Assembly (NCBI RefSeq): GCF_030388325.1
Contig: NZ_CP103794.1
Coordinates: 1,984,001 to 2,048,000, forward strand
DNA length: 64,000 bases
Source: Flavobacterium johnsoniae
GTDB taxonomy: Bacteria > Bacteroidota > Bacteroidia > Flavobacteriales > Flavobacteriaceae
Reading direction: 5' to 3'
The notes beneath the pieces were generated by a model. That model worked only from the letters and a program-made list of their open reading frames with translations, did not search any database and was not told the DNA's origin. How positions within the stretch are numbered: the stretch's first letter is position 1; every line of letters begins with the position of its first letter. This document shows positions 43,020 through 52,392 of the stretch, piece after piece. The translations under genes and the position numbers were made by a program.

Positions 43020-43457
43020 TTATCCTTTTGAGATTTCGTTAGATAGTTCGTTAGTATCATCTTCCAGAGATGGAAAATATTTTTTGAGTTGTTGTCCAGC
43101 ATTTAGAATGCCATCAACAATTCCTTGTTTAAAATTTCCAGATTTAAAATGGTTGGTCATAACATCTTTGGTACAATCCCAAAAGTCATCAGACACCAAA
43201 TCGTTAATTCCTTTATCGCCACAAATCACGAAGTTTTTATCTTCAACTGCAAAATAGAGTAGAACGCCATTTTGTAATTTGGTTTCATCCATTCGTAATT
43301 CATGAAAAACTTCTAAAGCTCTATCATAATGAGCTTTAGAAGATGATTTTTCTATATGAACTCTAATTTCGCCAGAAGTATTATTTTCGGCCATACGAAT
43401 AGCTTCAACAATTTCTTGCTCTTCTTCTTTGGTTAAAAAATCTTCTACTTTTGACAT
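43020..43457 (-). CDS. TPM-domain protein without membrane anchor
   Basis: A 145-residue soluble TPM-domain protein: FLTKEEEQEIVEAIRMAENNTSGEIRVHIE-like start (shown in part: TKEEEQEIVEAIRMAE), VLLYFAVEDKNFVICGDKGIN and FKQGIVDGILNAGQQLKKYF. It lacks signal peptide and membrane helix, unlike its larger partner downstream. It lies 31 bases behind lemA and abuts the next TPM gene without a gap. Such LemA-TPM-TPM triples are common in Bacteroidota; function unknown. Confidence 0.9.
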   Translation of the reverse strand: MSKVEDFLTKEEEQEIVEAIRMAENNTSGEIRVHIEKSSSKAHYDRALEVFHELRMDETKLQNGVLLYFAVEDKNFVICGDKGINDLVSDDFWDCTKDVMTNHFKSGNFKQGIVDGILNAGQQLKKYFPSLEDDTNELSNEISKG

Positions 43458-43488
43458 TTGAATGATTTTAGAGTTTAGATTGTAGATT

Positions 43489-44076
43489 TTAGAATTTTAC
43501 TTCAACAGGTTTGTCAGCTCCTTCAACTGCATTGAAATACGCTTTTTCTTTAAAGCCAAACATACCTGCAAACATACTATTTGGGAATGTTTTAATGTGG
43601 TTGTTGTAAGGCGCTACAGCTTCGTTAAAACGAGTTCTTGCAGTCAAAATTTGATTTTCTGTGCTAGCCAATTCGTCTTGTAATTTTAAGAAGTTTTCGT
43701 TAGCTTTTAATGTAGGATATTGTTCTACAGAAACCAATAGTCTTGATAAAGAAGAAGATACACCGCTTTGGGCTTTGTTGAATTCAGCTAATTGTTCTGG
43801 TGTAATGTTAGATGGATCTACAGTTACGCTTGTTGCTTTTGCACGAGCTTCGATAACAGCCGTTAAAGTTGATTTTTCGAAATCAGCAGCACCTTTTACA
43901 GTGTTTACTAAATTTCCGATAAGGTCATTACGTCTTTGGTAAGCTGTTTGAACATTTCCCCAAGATTGTTCTACAGTTTGATTTAATGTTACTGCAGTGT
44001 TGTTAATTCCTTTAACCCAGCTGTAAATTCCAATAATAACAACTACGGCGATAATCCAAGGTAAGAATTTTTTCAT
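43489..44076 (-). CDS. lemA: LemA family protein
   Basis: A 195-residue LemA-family protein: one N-terminal membrane helix (KFLPWIIAVVVIIGIYSWV, about 3-21) followed by a long helical bundle on the extracytoplasmic side. Family features include QRRNDLIGNLVNTVKG, YPTLKANENFLKLQDELASTENQI and the C-terminal FPNSMFAGMFGF. It is in an operon with a MerR regulator and two TPM proteins. Role in the envelope is inferred from family and context; no enzymatic activity is known. Confidence 0.95.
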   Translation of the reverse strand: MKKFLPWIIAVVVIIGIYSWVKGINNTAVTLNQTVEQSWGNVQTAYQRRNDLIGNLVNTVKGAADFEKSTLTAVIEARAKATSVTVDPSNITPEQLAEFNKAQSGVSSSLSRLLVSVEQYPTLKANENFLKLQDELASTENQILTARTRFNEAVAPYNNHIKTFPNSMFAGMFGFKEKAYFNAVEGADKPVEVKF

Positions 44077-44108
44077 GATTATTGATTTTAGTTTATTTCT
44101 AGTTTTAA

Positions 44109-44441
44109 TTACAATTCGTTTTTAATGTCATTCAATTGCGTTTTTATCGACTCTAATTTACGTATTATTTCGAATTTATCTAACGTTTTCTTCTGACCTT
44201 CTTTTAAGTGTATTTTAGCGCCATCAAGCGTAAAACCTCTCTCTTTTACCAGATGATAAATCAATTGCAAATTGGTAATATCTTCTGGTGTGAACATTCT
44301 GTTTCCTTTTGCATTTTTTTTGGGTTTTAGAATGTCAAATTCGCTGTCCCAAAATCGTATCAAAGAGGCATTGACATTAAAAGCTTTGGCTACTTCGCCA
44401 ATGCTGTAATATCTTTTGTCTTTAGAAAGTTCAATATGCAT
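44109..44441 (-). CDS. MerR-family regulator
   Basis: A 110-residue protein with a MerR-type winged helix-turn-helix (YYSIGEVAKAFNVNASLIRFWDSEF, about residues 11-35; key part IGEVAKAFNV) and a short coiled-coil C-terminus instead of a ligand-binding domain. Such short MerR proteins next to an M23 peptidase, LemA and alaS occur in related Bacteroidota. It lies 33 bases before lemA and 48 bases behind the M23 gene, all on the same strand. Target and signal unknown. Confidence 0.92.
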   Translation of the reverse strand: MHIELSKDKRYYSIGEVAKAFNVNASLIRFWDSEFDILKPKKNAKGNRMFTPEDITNLQLIYHLVKERGFTLDGAKIHLKEGQKKTLDKFEIIRKLESIKTQLNDIKNEL

Positions 44442-44489
44442 GATTTGTTTTTTACTATTTTATTTCAAAAATACTATTTTTTTGGAATA

Positions 44490-45467
44490 TTAATCTAATG
44501 ATTGATTTTCTTGGTTAGCCATTTGCGAAATCGCTACATATTCTACAGCCGAAATATTTCCGTAGTAAAAATTCAACGGATTAACCACTTTTCCATCTTT
44601 ATGAACTTCATAATGACAATGCGGACCTTCAGATCTTCCGGTGCTTCCGACAAAACCAATCACATCGCCACGTTTTACGTGCTGTCCCGGGCGACAGTTG
44701 TATTTGCTCAAATGCGCGTACAGACTTTCATATCCAAAACCATGCCTGATCACAATATGATTTCCGTAACCAGAAGCCGTATTATCAGCTCTTTCTACCA
44801 CTCCATCTCCAGTCGCATAAATTGGAGCGCCCGTATTAGCGGTGAAATCCATACCGTTATGCATTTTTCTCACTTTCGTGAAAGGATCGATTCTATATCC
44901 AAAACCTGACGCAACACGTTTCAAATTTTCATTTTGAACTGGCTGAATGGCAGGAATTGCCAACAATAAATTTTCTTTTGCTCCAGCTAATTTCAAAATT
45001 TCATCTAAAGATTGAGATTGAATTGCCAATTGTTTAGCCAATTTATCTACTCTTTTAGTCGTATTCAAAACCAATTGCGAATTATTGTAACCTTCTAATG
45101 CTTTATATTTTTCAGAATTTCTAAAACCTGCTTTTCTGATAGAATCCGGAATTTCGGCTTTATTAAAATAAACACGATATATATTATTGTCACGTTCTTC
45201 TAATGCATCGGCTGCTTCATCAATTTCATCCAGTTTTTTATTCAAAATGGCATATTGGATTTTTAGATTTTCAATTTCACGAGCTTGCAAACGATCTTTT
45301 GGTGTTTCAAAATAAGGCGTATTTATTAATAGAACGAAAACTAAAAAGCCAAACAGTGCCGAAGCCATTAAAAACAATAATGCGTAACCAATTTTTATTC
45401 TTTTTCTGGTTTTTATTTTTGTATAAGCCAGATTTTCTGAGTCGTAATAATATTTTACTTTCGCCAT
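44490..45467 (-). CDS. M23-family (LytM-type) metallopeptidase, membrane-anchored
   Basis: A 325-residue zinc endopeptidase probably cutting peptidoglycan cross-links. It has a cytoplasmic basic start, one membrane helix (about 27-49), a coiled coil (about 60-92), and a C-terminal LytM domain with all ligands: H203 and D207 (HNGMD), H252 (AHLSKY), and H283/H285 (GPHCHYEV). The intact set suggests an active enzyme rather than a degenerate activator. It is the first gene of a five-gene operon with MerR, lemA and two TPM genes, and divergent from alaS across 276 bases. Confidence 0.95.
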   Translation of the reverse strand: MAKVKYYYDSENLAYTKIKTRKRIKIGYALLFLMASALFGFLVFVLLINTPYFETPKDRLQAREIENLKIQYAILNKKLDEIDEAADALEERDNNIYRVYFNKAEIPDSIRKAGFRNSEKYKALEGYNNSQLVLNTTKRVDKLAKQLAIQSQSLDEILKLAGAKENLLLAIPAIQPVQNENLKRVASGFGYRIDPFTKVRKMHNGMDFTANTGAPIYATGDGVVERADNTASGYGNHIVIRHGFGYESLYAHLSKYNCRPGQHVKRGDVIGFVGSTGRSEGPHCHYEVHKDGKVVNPLNFYYGNISAVEYVAISQMANQENQSLD

Positions 45468-45743
45468 ATTTTAAAATACGCTATTTTTGCAGCTTGTAAA
45501 ATCAATTAGTCGAACAAAGCAGTAAAATGTTTCAGCAGTTCGACGATTTTTTTACAAGAATTAATGATTAGATATTGGGGCTATTTTATCATTAGATAAT
45601 GCGCAAAATAGGCAATTTATTGTTTATAATATAAGTTTTTTGATTTCATTATAAAAAACTTAACGCATCATCAAATGAATAAATTATCTAATGGTCTAAT
45701 TTTCAAATTGACACAATAAACAGACACATTTTCTAATTTAAAT

Positions 45744-48383
45744 ATGAAATCACAAGACGTACGTAAACAATTTTTAGATTTTTTTGAGAGTAAAGGACAT
45801 ACAATTGTTCCTTCAGCTCCTATTGTACTTAAAGACGATCCGACCCTAATGTTCAATAACTCGGGAATGGCCCAGTTTAAAGAATTTTTCTTAGGTAACG
45901 GAACTCCAAAAAGTCCAAGAATAGCCGATACGCAAAAATGTCTTCGTGTTTCAGGAAAACATAATGATCTTGAAGAGGTTGGTATTGATACGTACCACCA
46001 TACTATGTTTGAGATGTTAGGAAACTGGTCTTTTGGCGATTATTTCAAAAAAGAAGCAATTAACTGGGCTTGGGAATTATTGACAGAAGTGTATAAAATC
46101 CCTAAAGAAAATCTTTATGTTTCTGTTTTTGAAGGAAGTAAAGAAGATAATGTTCCGTTTGACCAAGAAGCTTGGGATATCTGGAAAACATTAATCGACG
46201 AAGACAGAATTATTTTAGGAAATAAAAAAGATAATTTCTGGGAAATGGGAGATCAAGGACCATGTGGACCTTGTTCTGAAATTCACGTTGATTTACGTTC
46301 TGAAGAAGAAAAAGCATTAGTTTCTGGAAAAAGCTTAGTAAATAATGATCACCCGCAGGTAGTTGAAATCTGGAATAACGTATTCATGGAATTCAACCGT
46401 AAAGCAGATGGTTCTCTAGAAAAACTTCCTGCGCAGCACGTAGATACCGGAATGGGATTTGAGCGTTTGTGTATGGCATTGCAAGGAAAAACATCAAATT
46501 ATGATACTGATGTTTTTATGCCATTAATTAGAGAAATCGAAACCATTACTGGAGCAAAATATACAACTAATGACGTAACAGGCATTAGTGAAGAACAAAG
46601 TAAAATGAATATTGCTATTCGTGTAGTTGCAGATCACGTTCGTGCGGTAGCATTTGCTATTGCTGATGGACAATTGCCTTCTAATACGGGTGCAGGATAT
46701 GTAATTCGTAGAATTTTACGTCGTGCTATTCGATACGGATTTACTTTCTTAGGAACAAAAGAGCCATTTATTTTTAAATTGGTTGAAACTTTAAGCGAAC
46801 AAATGGGAGATTCTTTCCCAGAAATCAGAACGCAGAAAGCGCTTTGTTCAAATGTTATTCGCGAAGAAGAAAATTCATTCTTAAAAACATTAGATCAAGG
46901 TTTAGTCCTTTTAGATGCTGTAATTTTAAACAATACAGGAGATACTGTTGATGGTAAAAAGGCATTTGAATTGTATGATACTTATGGTTTTCCAATCGAT
47001 TTAACAGCTTTAATTCTTTCAGAAAAAGGATTGAAACTTGATGAAGCTGGATTCCAAGAACAATTGCAATTGCAAAAAGAAAGATCTCGTGCAGCATCAA
47101 AAGTAACGGCTGGAGACTGGAATGTAATTGTGGAAGATGATATTCAGGAATTTGTTGGATACGACAGATTATCTCACCAAGTAAAAATCACGAAATACAG
47201 AAGAGTAGAAAGTGCAAAAGATGGTGAAATTTTCCAATTGGTTTTCAATGCAACTCCTTTCTACGGAGAAAGCGGAGGACAAACAGGAGATAAAGGATAT
47301 TTAGAAGCTCAAAACGGTGATATTGTTTATATTATCGATACGAAAAAAGAAAATAACCAAACGATACATTTGGCAAAATCGTTACCAGAAAATCTTACCG
47401 GAACTTTTAATGCTGTTGTTGATGCTTTACAAAGAGCTAAAACTTCTTCAAACCACTCGGCTACACACTTGTTACACCAAGGTTTGCGTAAAATTTTAGG
47501 AACTCACATTGAACAAAAAGGTTCGATGGTAAGAAATGCTTCTTTACGTTTTGACTTTTCTCATTTTGCTAAAGTTTCTGATGAAGAATTACTAGAAGTT
47601 GAAAACTTTGTAAATGCAAGAATTCGTGAGAGTTTGCCATTAATTGAAAAAAGAGCTATTCCAAAAGAACAAGCTCTTGAAGATGGAGCAATTGCTTTAT
47701 TTGGAGAGAAATATGGAGATTTGGTCCGTACCATTAAATTCGGTGATTCTGTCGAATTATGCGGAGGAACTCACGTTGCCAATACATCTGATATCTGGCA
47801 TTTTAAAATTGTTTCTGAAGGCGCAGTTGCGGCTGGAATTAGAAGGATCGAAGCTATTACAAGTGAAGCTGCAAAAGAATATTTTGAGTCTCAAGCAGTT
47901 TCTTTAACTGAAATTAAAGAAGCGCTTAAAAATGCTCAAGATCCAGTAAAATCGATTTTAGCTTTACAAGACGAAAACGCTCAGTTGAAAAAACAATTGG
48001 AAGCTTTATTGAAAGATAAAGCTAAAAATATGAAAGCTGATTTAGCGAAAGAATTACAAGAAATCAATGGAGTTCAATTTTTAGCAAAACAAGTAGATTT
48101 AAATCAGGAAGGAGCAAAAGATTTGGCTTACGAATTGGGTAATTCATACAACAATCTTTTTGTAGTTTTCGCTACAGCTCATGAAGGTAAACCAATGTTA
48201 ACGTGCTATATCTCTAAAGAAATTGTAGCAGAGAAAAACCTAAACGCTGGACAAGTTGTTCGCGAATTAGGAAAATATATCCAAGGTGGAGGAGGAGGTC
48301 AACCTTTCTTCGCAACTGCAGGAGGTAAAAATGTTGACGGAATTGCTGAGGCTTTGGCTAAAGCAGTGGATTTTGTGAAGTAA
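45744..48383 (+). CDS. alaS: Alanyl-tRNA synthetase
   Basis: An 879-residue class II synthetase that charges tRNA-Ala. The catalytic domain begins with the typical [22 protein letters not shown] (in part [14 protein letters not shown]) and [17 protein letters not shown]. The editing domain carries HSATHLLH (about residues 571-578) and CGGTH (C672, H676), which together bind zinc. The C-terminal C-Ala domain ends with [14 protein letters not shown]. Length and domain order are normal. A single-gene transcript, divergent from the M23 gene and ended by a hairpin formed by a dispersed repeat at 48411-48444. Confidence 0.98.
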   Translation: MKSQDVRKQFLDFFESKGHTIVPSAPIVLKDDPTLMFNNSGMAQFKEFFLGNGTPKSPRIADTQKCLRVSGKHNDLEEVGIDTYHHTMFEMLGNWSFGDYFKKEAINWAWELLTEVYKIPKENLYVSVFEGSKEDNVPFDQEAWDIWKTLIDEDRIILGNKKDNFWEMGDQGPCGPCSEIHVDLRSEEEKALVSGKSLVNNDHPQVVEIWNNVFMEFNRKADGSLEKLPAQHVDTGMGFERLCMALQGKTSNYDTDVFMPLIREIETITGAKYTTNDVTGISEEQSKMNIAIRVVADHVRAVAFAIADGQLPSNTGAGYVIRRILRRAIRYGFTFLGTKEPFIFKLVETLSEQMGDSFPEIRTQKALCSNVIREEENSFLKTLDQGLVLLDAVILNNTGDTVDGKKAFELYDTYGFPIDLTALILSEKGLKLDEAGFQEQLQLQKERSRAASKVTAGDWNVIVEDDIQEFVGYDRLSHQVKITKYRRVESAKDGEIFQLVFNATPFYGESGGQTGDKGYLEAQNGDIVYIIDTKKENNQTIHLAKSLPENLTGTFNAVVDALQRAKTSSNHSATHLLHQGLRKILGTHIEQKGSMVRNASLRFDFSHFAKVSDEELLEVENFVNARIRESLPLIEKRAIPKEQALEDGAIALFGEKYGDLVRTIKFGDSVELCGGTHVANTSDIWHFKIVSEGAVAAGIRRIEAITSEAAKEYFESQAVSLTEIKEALKNAQDPVKSILALQDENAQLKKQLEALLKDKAKNMKADLAKELQEINGVQFLAKQVDLNQEGAKDLAYELGNSYNNLFVVFATAHEGKPMLTCYISKEIVAEKNLNAGQVVRELGKYIQGGGGGQPFFATAGGKNVDGIAEALAKAVDFVK

Positions 48384-48392
48384 GCTTTTTTT

Positions 48393-48444
48393 AATCTCGC
48401 AAAGACGCAGAGTCGCAAAGTTTATTTTTTTAAGCTTTGCGACT
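48393..48444. repeat. CTCGCAAAGACGCAGAG repeat, copy A (alaS terminator)
   Basis: Left arm AATCTCGCAAAGACGCAG...CAAAG (48393-48420), of which the last ten bases AGTCGCAAAG (48411-48420) pair perfectly with CTTTGCGACT (48435-48444), followed by nine Ts. It begins 10 bases past the alaS stop and is likely its terminator. Confidence 0.85.
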
Positions 48445-48501
48445 TTTTTTTTGCTTTAATTTAATTGCTAAGATTTTGTTTTTGATTTTGAAAATGTTTT
48501 T

Positions 48502-48524
48502 AATCTCGCAAAGACGCAGAGTCG
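48502..48524. repeat. Left terminal-inverted-repeat-like arm of GxxExxY element
   Basis: Copy B, AATCTCGCAAAGACGCAGAG-TCG, identical to the first 23 bases of copy A, 109 bases downstream of it. With the right arm at 49015-49037 it forms a 23-bp inverted pair with one mismatch around the GxxExxY gene. Confidence 0.85.
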
Positions 48525-48576
48525 AAAAGTTTTTTAAGTTTTATTTTTTGTAAGTTTATACTTTAAATTTTAAAAA

Positions 48577-48954
48577 ATGACTGAGAATGAAATTTCAGCT
48601 GTTGTGGTCGATGTTTGTTATAAAATACATGTAAAATTAGGGCCTGGTTTATTAGAATCTGTTTATGAAGCGATTCTACATCATGAATTAACTAAAAGAG
48701 GATTGAGCGTAGAAAGACAAAAGACGTTTCCTGTAATTTGGGATCAAATAAATCTGGACATTGGATTTAGAGCAGATTTAATTGTTGAAAATAAGGTGAT
48801 TTTGGAAATTAAGTCTATCGAACAATTGACAGATGTTCATGCAAAACAAGTTCTGACGTATCTTAAAATCACAAAGATGAAATTAGGATTACTGATAAAT
48901 TTCAATGTACCAATTATCAAATTTGGAATAAAAAGGGTAGTTTCAAATCTTTAG
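48577..48954 (+). CDS. GxxExxY protein (PDDEXK_3 nuclease-like)
   Basis: A 125-residue protein of the GxxExxY family (PDDEXK_3), named for G24-x-x-E27-x-x-Y30, visible here as GPGLLESVYE. The nuclease-fold core is present: D67 in RADLIVENK, then E77 and K79 in ILEIKS, the PD-(D/E)xK arrangement. The family has no established function. The gene is enclosed by inverted 23-bp repeats (48502-48524 and 49015-49037) that also occur elsewhere without a gene, so it may be carried by, or act on, these repeats. Soluble, no signal peptide. The ATG at 48577 gives the usual MTENEISxxVVDVCYKIH start. Confidence 0.93.
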   Translation: MTENEISAVVVDVCYKIHVKLGPGLLESVYEAILHHELTKRGLSVERQKTFPVIWDQINLDIGFRADLIVENKVILEIKSIEQLTDVHAKQVLTYLKITKMKLGLLINFNVPIIKFGIKRVVSNL

Positions 48955-48982
48955 TAAAATACTTAAAAACTTAAACAAAAAA

Positions 48983-49037
48983 CAGAGTCGCAAAGCTTAA
49001 AAAAATAAACTTTGCGACTCTGCGACTTTGCGAGATT
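48983..49037. repeat. Right arm of GxxExxY element, with inner hairpin (copy C)
   Basis: An inner perfect 13-bp hairpin CAGAGTCGCAAAG (48983-48995) / CTTTGCGACTCTG (49010-49022) overlaps the outer arm 49015-49037, which is complementary to 48502-48524 with one mismatch. Also lies directly behind the minus-strand ABC exporter gene and could terminate it. Confidence 0.85.
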
Positions 49038-49049
49038 CTTTACCCGCAA

Positions 49050-50795
49050 CTATTTTCTTTCCCCAATCTGCTGGCGCCACATTGCGTAATAAAGCCCTTT
49101 TTCAACAATCAAATCTTCATGTTTACCTTGCTCAATGATTTTACCTTGTTCTAAAACAAAAATTCTATCGGCGTGCATTACAGTTGATAAACGGTGCGCA
49201 ATTAAAACTGTAATTCTGTTTTTATCAGATATATTTCTGATAGTTGCATTAATTTCTTCTTCAGTAATTGAATCCAAAGCAGAAGTTGCTTCATCAAAAA
49301 TCAATAAATTCGGATTTCTCAAGATTGCTCTTGCAATAGATAAACGTTGTTTTTCTCCACCAGAAACTTTAATTCCTCCTTCACCAATTGTTGTGTTTAA
49401 ACCATCTTCGGCACGTCTCAGGAGTTTATCGCAACTTGCACGTTTTAGAGCATCGTATAAATCTTCGTCGGTTGCGTTTGGTTTTACGAATAATAAGTTT
49501 TCTCGAATCGTTCCAGAAAATAATTGAGCGTCTTGCGTTACAAATCCTAATTGTTTTCTTAAATCTAATAAATCAATATCTGTAGAATCTATATCATTGT
49601 AGAAAACTTGTCCTTCTTGTGGAGAATATAATCCGACTAATAATTTTACTAAAGTGGTTTTTCCAGATCCAGACGGACCAACAAATGCAACGGTTTGTCC
49701 TTGTTTAATTTCGAAATTGATATTTTCGACTGCTTTAAATTTAGCCGTTTTATGTTGAAAACTAACATTTTCAAAAAATAATTTCTGAATTGCACCAACA
49801 TGTTTTGGCGTTTTTGGACGAAATTCTTTTGGAGCGTTTAATAAGTTTTTAAAGTTTTCCATAGAAACTTTTGTTTCATTCAAAGCAATGATAAAGTTTC
49901 CTAATTCTTGTAAAGGTCCAAAAATGAAGAAAGTAAAAAATACCATTGTCAATAAATCTCCCACAATGATTTTTCCTCCAAAAAGGAAATAATACAAAGC
50001 AAAAACAACACAAGTTCTTAAAAAGTGAACTGTTGTTCCTTGAATAAAACTCAAACTTCTGATAAAACGAATTTTCTCCAATTCTAATTGAAGAATTTTA
50101 AACGTATTTAAGTTCAAACGTTTTTCTTCTTGATACGTTAAACCAAGACTTTTTACTAATTCGATGTTTCTTAAACTTTCAGTTGTAGAACCCGCAAGCG
50201 CATTGGTTTGATTGACAATTTTTCTAGAAACGATTTTAATCTTTTTACCTAAATACAAACTCACTAAAGCAATAATTGGTGCTGTAATTAAAAAGATAAT
50301 CGAGATTCTCAAATCAATTCTGGCAACGTAAACGATTACGAATATAAAACCGATAATGGTTTGAAAAATTAACGAAATAGAAAGTGTGATTAATTTTTCA
50401 GAATCAATTCTAACTTTTGTCAGTTTGCTTAAAGTTTCACCGCTTCTCTGATCTTCAAATTCTGCAAAAGGAAGATCAAGTGATTTTTTTATTCCGTCAG
50501 TATACATTTGAGCGCCAGTTCTCTGAATGACAACGTTGGTAAAATAATCCTGAAAGTTTTTTGTAATTCTCGAAACCATTGCAGCAGCAAGAGAAAGTCC
50601 AAGCCAGAAAGACAATGATTTAATAAAACCCATTTCGTTTCCTTTATATTTTGCAAGACCAACTCCGCAATCCTGCATCAATTTTCCGGTAATTACTGAG
50701 TCTGATAAGCTGAAACAAATGTTGATTGAAGCCATAATCAAAGCAAAAAACAAAAGCATTTTATGTTTGATGATGTAAGTATATAATAATTTCAT
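49050..50795 (-). CDS. MsbA-like ABC exporter (fused permease and ATPase)
   Basis: A 581-residue half-transporter with six membrane segments in the first about 310 residues (including VYVARIDLRISIIFLITAPIIALVSL; part shown RISIIFLITAPIIALVSL) and an ATPase domain with Walker A GPSGSGKTT (about 372-380), Q-loop, signature VSGGEKQRLSIARA, Walker B LLIFDEATSALDS and switch His in IAHRLST. This layout fits homodimeric exporters of lipids or drugs such as MsbA; the substrate is unknown. A -7-like box lies upstream on the minus strand (50821-50828). Its 3' end abuts the repeat flanking the GxxExxY gene. Confidence 0.93.
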   Translation of the reverse strand: MKLLYTYIIKHKMLLFFALIMASINICFSLSDSVITGKLMQDCGVGLAKYKGNEMGFIKSLSFWLGLSLAAAMVSRITKNFQDYFTNVVIQRTGAQMYTDGIKKSLDLPFAEFEDQRSGETLSKLTKVRIDSEKLITLSISLIFQTIIGFIFVIVYVARIDLRISIIFLITAPIIALVSLYLGKKIKIVSRKIVNQTNALAGSTTESLRNIELVKSLGLTYQEEKRLNLNTFKILQLELEKIRFIRSLSFIQGTTVHFLRTCVVFALYYFLFGGKIIVGDLLTMVFFTFFIFGPLQELGNFIIALNETKVSMENFKNLLNAPKEFRPKTPKHVGAIQKLFFENVSFQHKTAKFKAVENINFEIKQGQTVAFVGPSGSGKTTLVKLLVGLYSPQEGQVFYNDIDSTDIDLLDLRKQLGFVTQDAQLFSGTIRENLLFVKPNATDEDLYDALKRASCDKLLRRAEDGLNTTIGEGGIKVSGGEKQRLSIARAILRNPNLLIFDEATSALDSITEEEINATIRNISDKNRITVLIAHRLSTVMHADRIFVLEQGKIIEQGKHEDLIVEKGLYYAMWRQQIGERK

Positions 50796-50820
50796 AGGTA
50801 ATTTAAAAAAATGGAAGATG

Positions 50821-50828
50821 CAAAAGTA
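50821..50828 (-). promoter_or_regulatory. Putative -7 element of the ABC exporter gene
   Basis: Minus strand TACTTTTG, matching TAnnTTTG, 26 bases upstream of the start codon at 50795; no TTG at the usual distance. Confidence 0.45.
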
Positions 50829-51013
50829 AGGAATTGTTTTAGTTTCTGAAGTTCATTTTTGTTATTAAAAATGTAATTTTTATAAGCGTGGAAAATAATG
50901 GTTTTGAATTGGATTAATTTCAATTCAAAATTTGTTAGTCATATTCAAAAAATTACATATTTGAGTATTAGAAACATCGAAAAAACAATTAGAAAAACCT
51001 CTATAGCTTTTTA

Positions 51014-52144
51014 CTAATTTCCTAATTTAGAAGACCATTTCACAATTCCATTATAAATTAATTGAAGATCTCCATCGTCTTTTAAATGTAAGGTTGCGCC
51101 TGGATAACCGGTTGTATTAGAAGTCCAAATTATTTGTTCGGGAGCGTTAAAACCAGAAGCATGTCCTTTAATAACCAAATTTCCGTCAGATAGTAAAAAA
51201 CATGAAGGGCGATAATAGTATTTTGGATTTCCTGCCTGCCAAGTTATTGTATCATTTTCAAGATTTTTAATGCTTAATATTCCAGAATCGAATTGTAAAA
51301 CAAATAAACCATTTGAAGATTTGATGGCTTTTGTCCAAGGAATAAAATCTATTCTTTCTCCAGATTCTACAACAGACCGAATCGGAAAAGGATACCATTC
51401 ATTAATCGATTTTATATCAATAATTGATAAATCAGTCATTTCGTTTACAGCAATTCCATTAGTTGTAAGCGCTGCAGGAACATAATAATGCATGATAGAA
51501 AGCGGATCATATTGACTGTAATTAGTTGATTCAGGACTTTTTATTACAAACTCATCAACTTCTTCTTTAGACCAGCCATTTAAATCATTATAATATTTGT
51601 AAACTTTTGGTAAGTCCCAACTTATGGTTGCCGCTGGACTTGAATTTTCATGAATAAGGCCTAACGCATGTCCGAATTCGTGTAAAATTGTTCTTCTTAT
51701 CGAAGCTTCGTTTGCGGCTGTAAGAGGTCCTAATCGCATAGATTGTTCGTTGGTATTGCCATAAGCAGATTTCATTCCTAAAACAGACCACGCTCCATAA
51801 TTTCCTACATTAAAACCTATTCTAATATCGGCATATTCATTTTGGGCAACATACTCAAATTTTAGATTTGCATATTTTGTCCATTCACCAGCAATTCTTT
51901 TTACTTTTCCTTGAGCATCAGCGTCTCCGTCTAAAAATTTAATTTTAATGGTTTGTCCAGGTTGCCATCTTGGCCAATTTATAATTGCTGCATTTGGTTT
52001 GGTAACAGGATCAGATTTAAATTCAATAAAATTAAAACTGCAAAATGATATTTCATCATCATTAGAAATTTGGCTTTCTTCATTATTACATGAAAGAATT
52101 AGAAAAAATGAAGAAAAAATACACCATTTAATAACTTTTTGCAT
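51014..52144 (-). CDS. Astacin-like (M12) metallopeptidase lipoprotein with B-lectin-type tail
   Basis: A 376-residue lipoprotein (lipobox LILSC, C19) with a metzincin catalytic domain. The zinc motif is HEFGHALGLIHE (H155, E156, H159, G162, H165, E166) and the Met-turn is SIMHYY (M218), as in astacins (M12A). From about residue 265 the chain changes to short beta repeats (FVLQFDSGILSIKNLEND, CFLLSDGNLVIKG, ATLHLKDDGDLQLIYNG) typical of bulb-type mannose-binding lectins. A peptidase joined to a lectin domain suggests a secreted enzyme held at glycan or glycoprotein surfaces. A -7 box (TAACTTTG on the minus strand, 52164-52171) precedes it. Confidence 0.92.
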   Translation of the reverse strand: MQKVIKWCIFSSFFLILSCNNEESQISNDDEISFCSFNFIEFKSDPVTKPNAAIINWPRWQPGQTIKIKFLDGDADAQGKVKRIAGEWTKYANLKFEYVAQNEYADIRIGFNVGNYGAWSVLGMKSAYGNTNEQSMRLGPLTAANEASIRRTILHEFGHALGLIHENSSPAATISWDLPKVYKYYNDLNGWSKEEVDEFVIKSPESTNYSQYDPLSIMHYYVPAALTTNGIAVNEMTDLSIIDIKSINEWYPFPIRSVVESGERIDFIPWTKAIKSSNGLFVLQFDSGILSIKNLENDTITWQAGNPKYYYRPSCFLLSDGNLVIKGHASGFNAPEQIIWTSNTTGYPGATLHLKDDGDLQLIYNGIVKWSSKLGN

Positions 52145-52163
52145 ATTTATTTTTTTAGAAATG

Positions 52164-52171
52164 CAAAGTTA
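52164..52171 (-). promoter_or_regulatory. Putative -7 element of the astacin-like gene
   Basis: Minus strand TAACTTTG, matching TAnnTTTG, 20 bases before the start codon at 52144. No TTG at 17-23 bases upstream. Confidence 0.5.
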
Positions 52172-52392
52172 AAATAAGGACAAATATTTTTTTTGATTGC
52201 ATTCTAATTGTGTCTTATAATGTTGTAAATATGTCTTTTAGAGGAAAACGAAACTTAGAATAGTTTGATGTTTTTGCTTTGAAAAGCCTTTAAAAGTTTT
52301 TTTTATATTAAAATAAGGTAAGATTTTATTGCTTTTTTAGATAGGTTTGATTTATTTTGAAATAACAAATCAAATCTTAACTTCATTTAAAA

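Noticed and set aside
45590..45693. 11-bp inverted repeat CATTAGATAAT / ATTATCTAATG in the alaS-M23 gap as an operator
   Set aside because: The arms are AT-rich and 82 bases apart, which is expected by chance in such DNA; no regulator is implied.
48393..49037. CGCAAAGACGC repeats as a CRISPR array
   Set aside because: Repeats alternate in orientation, spacing varies widely, and they enclose a gene rather than spacers.
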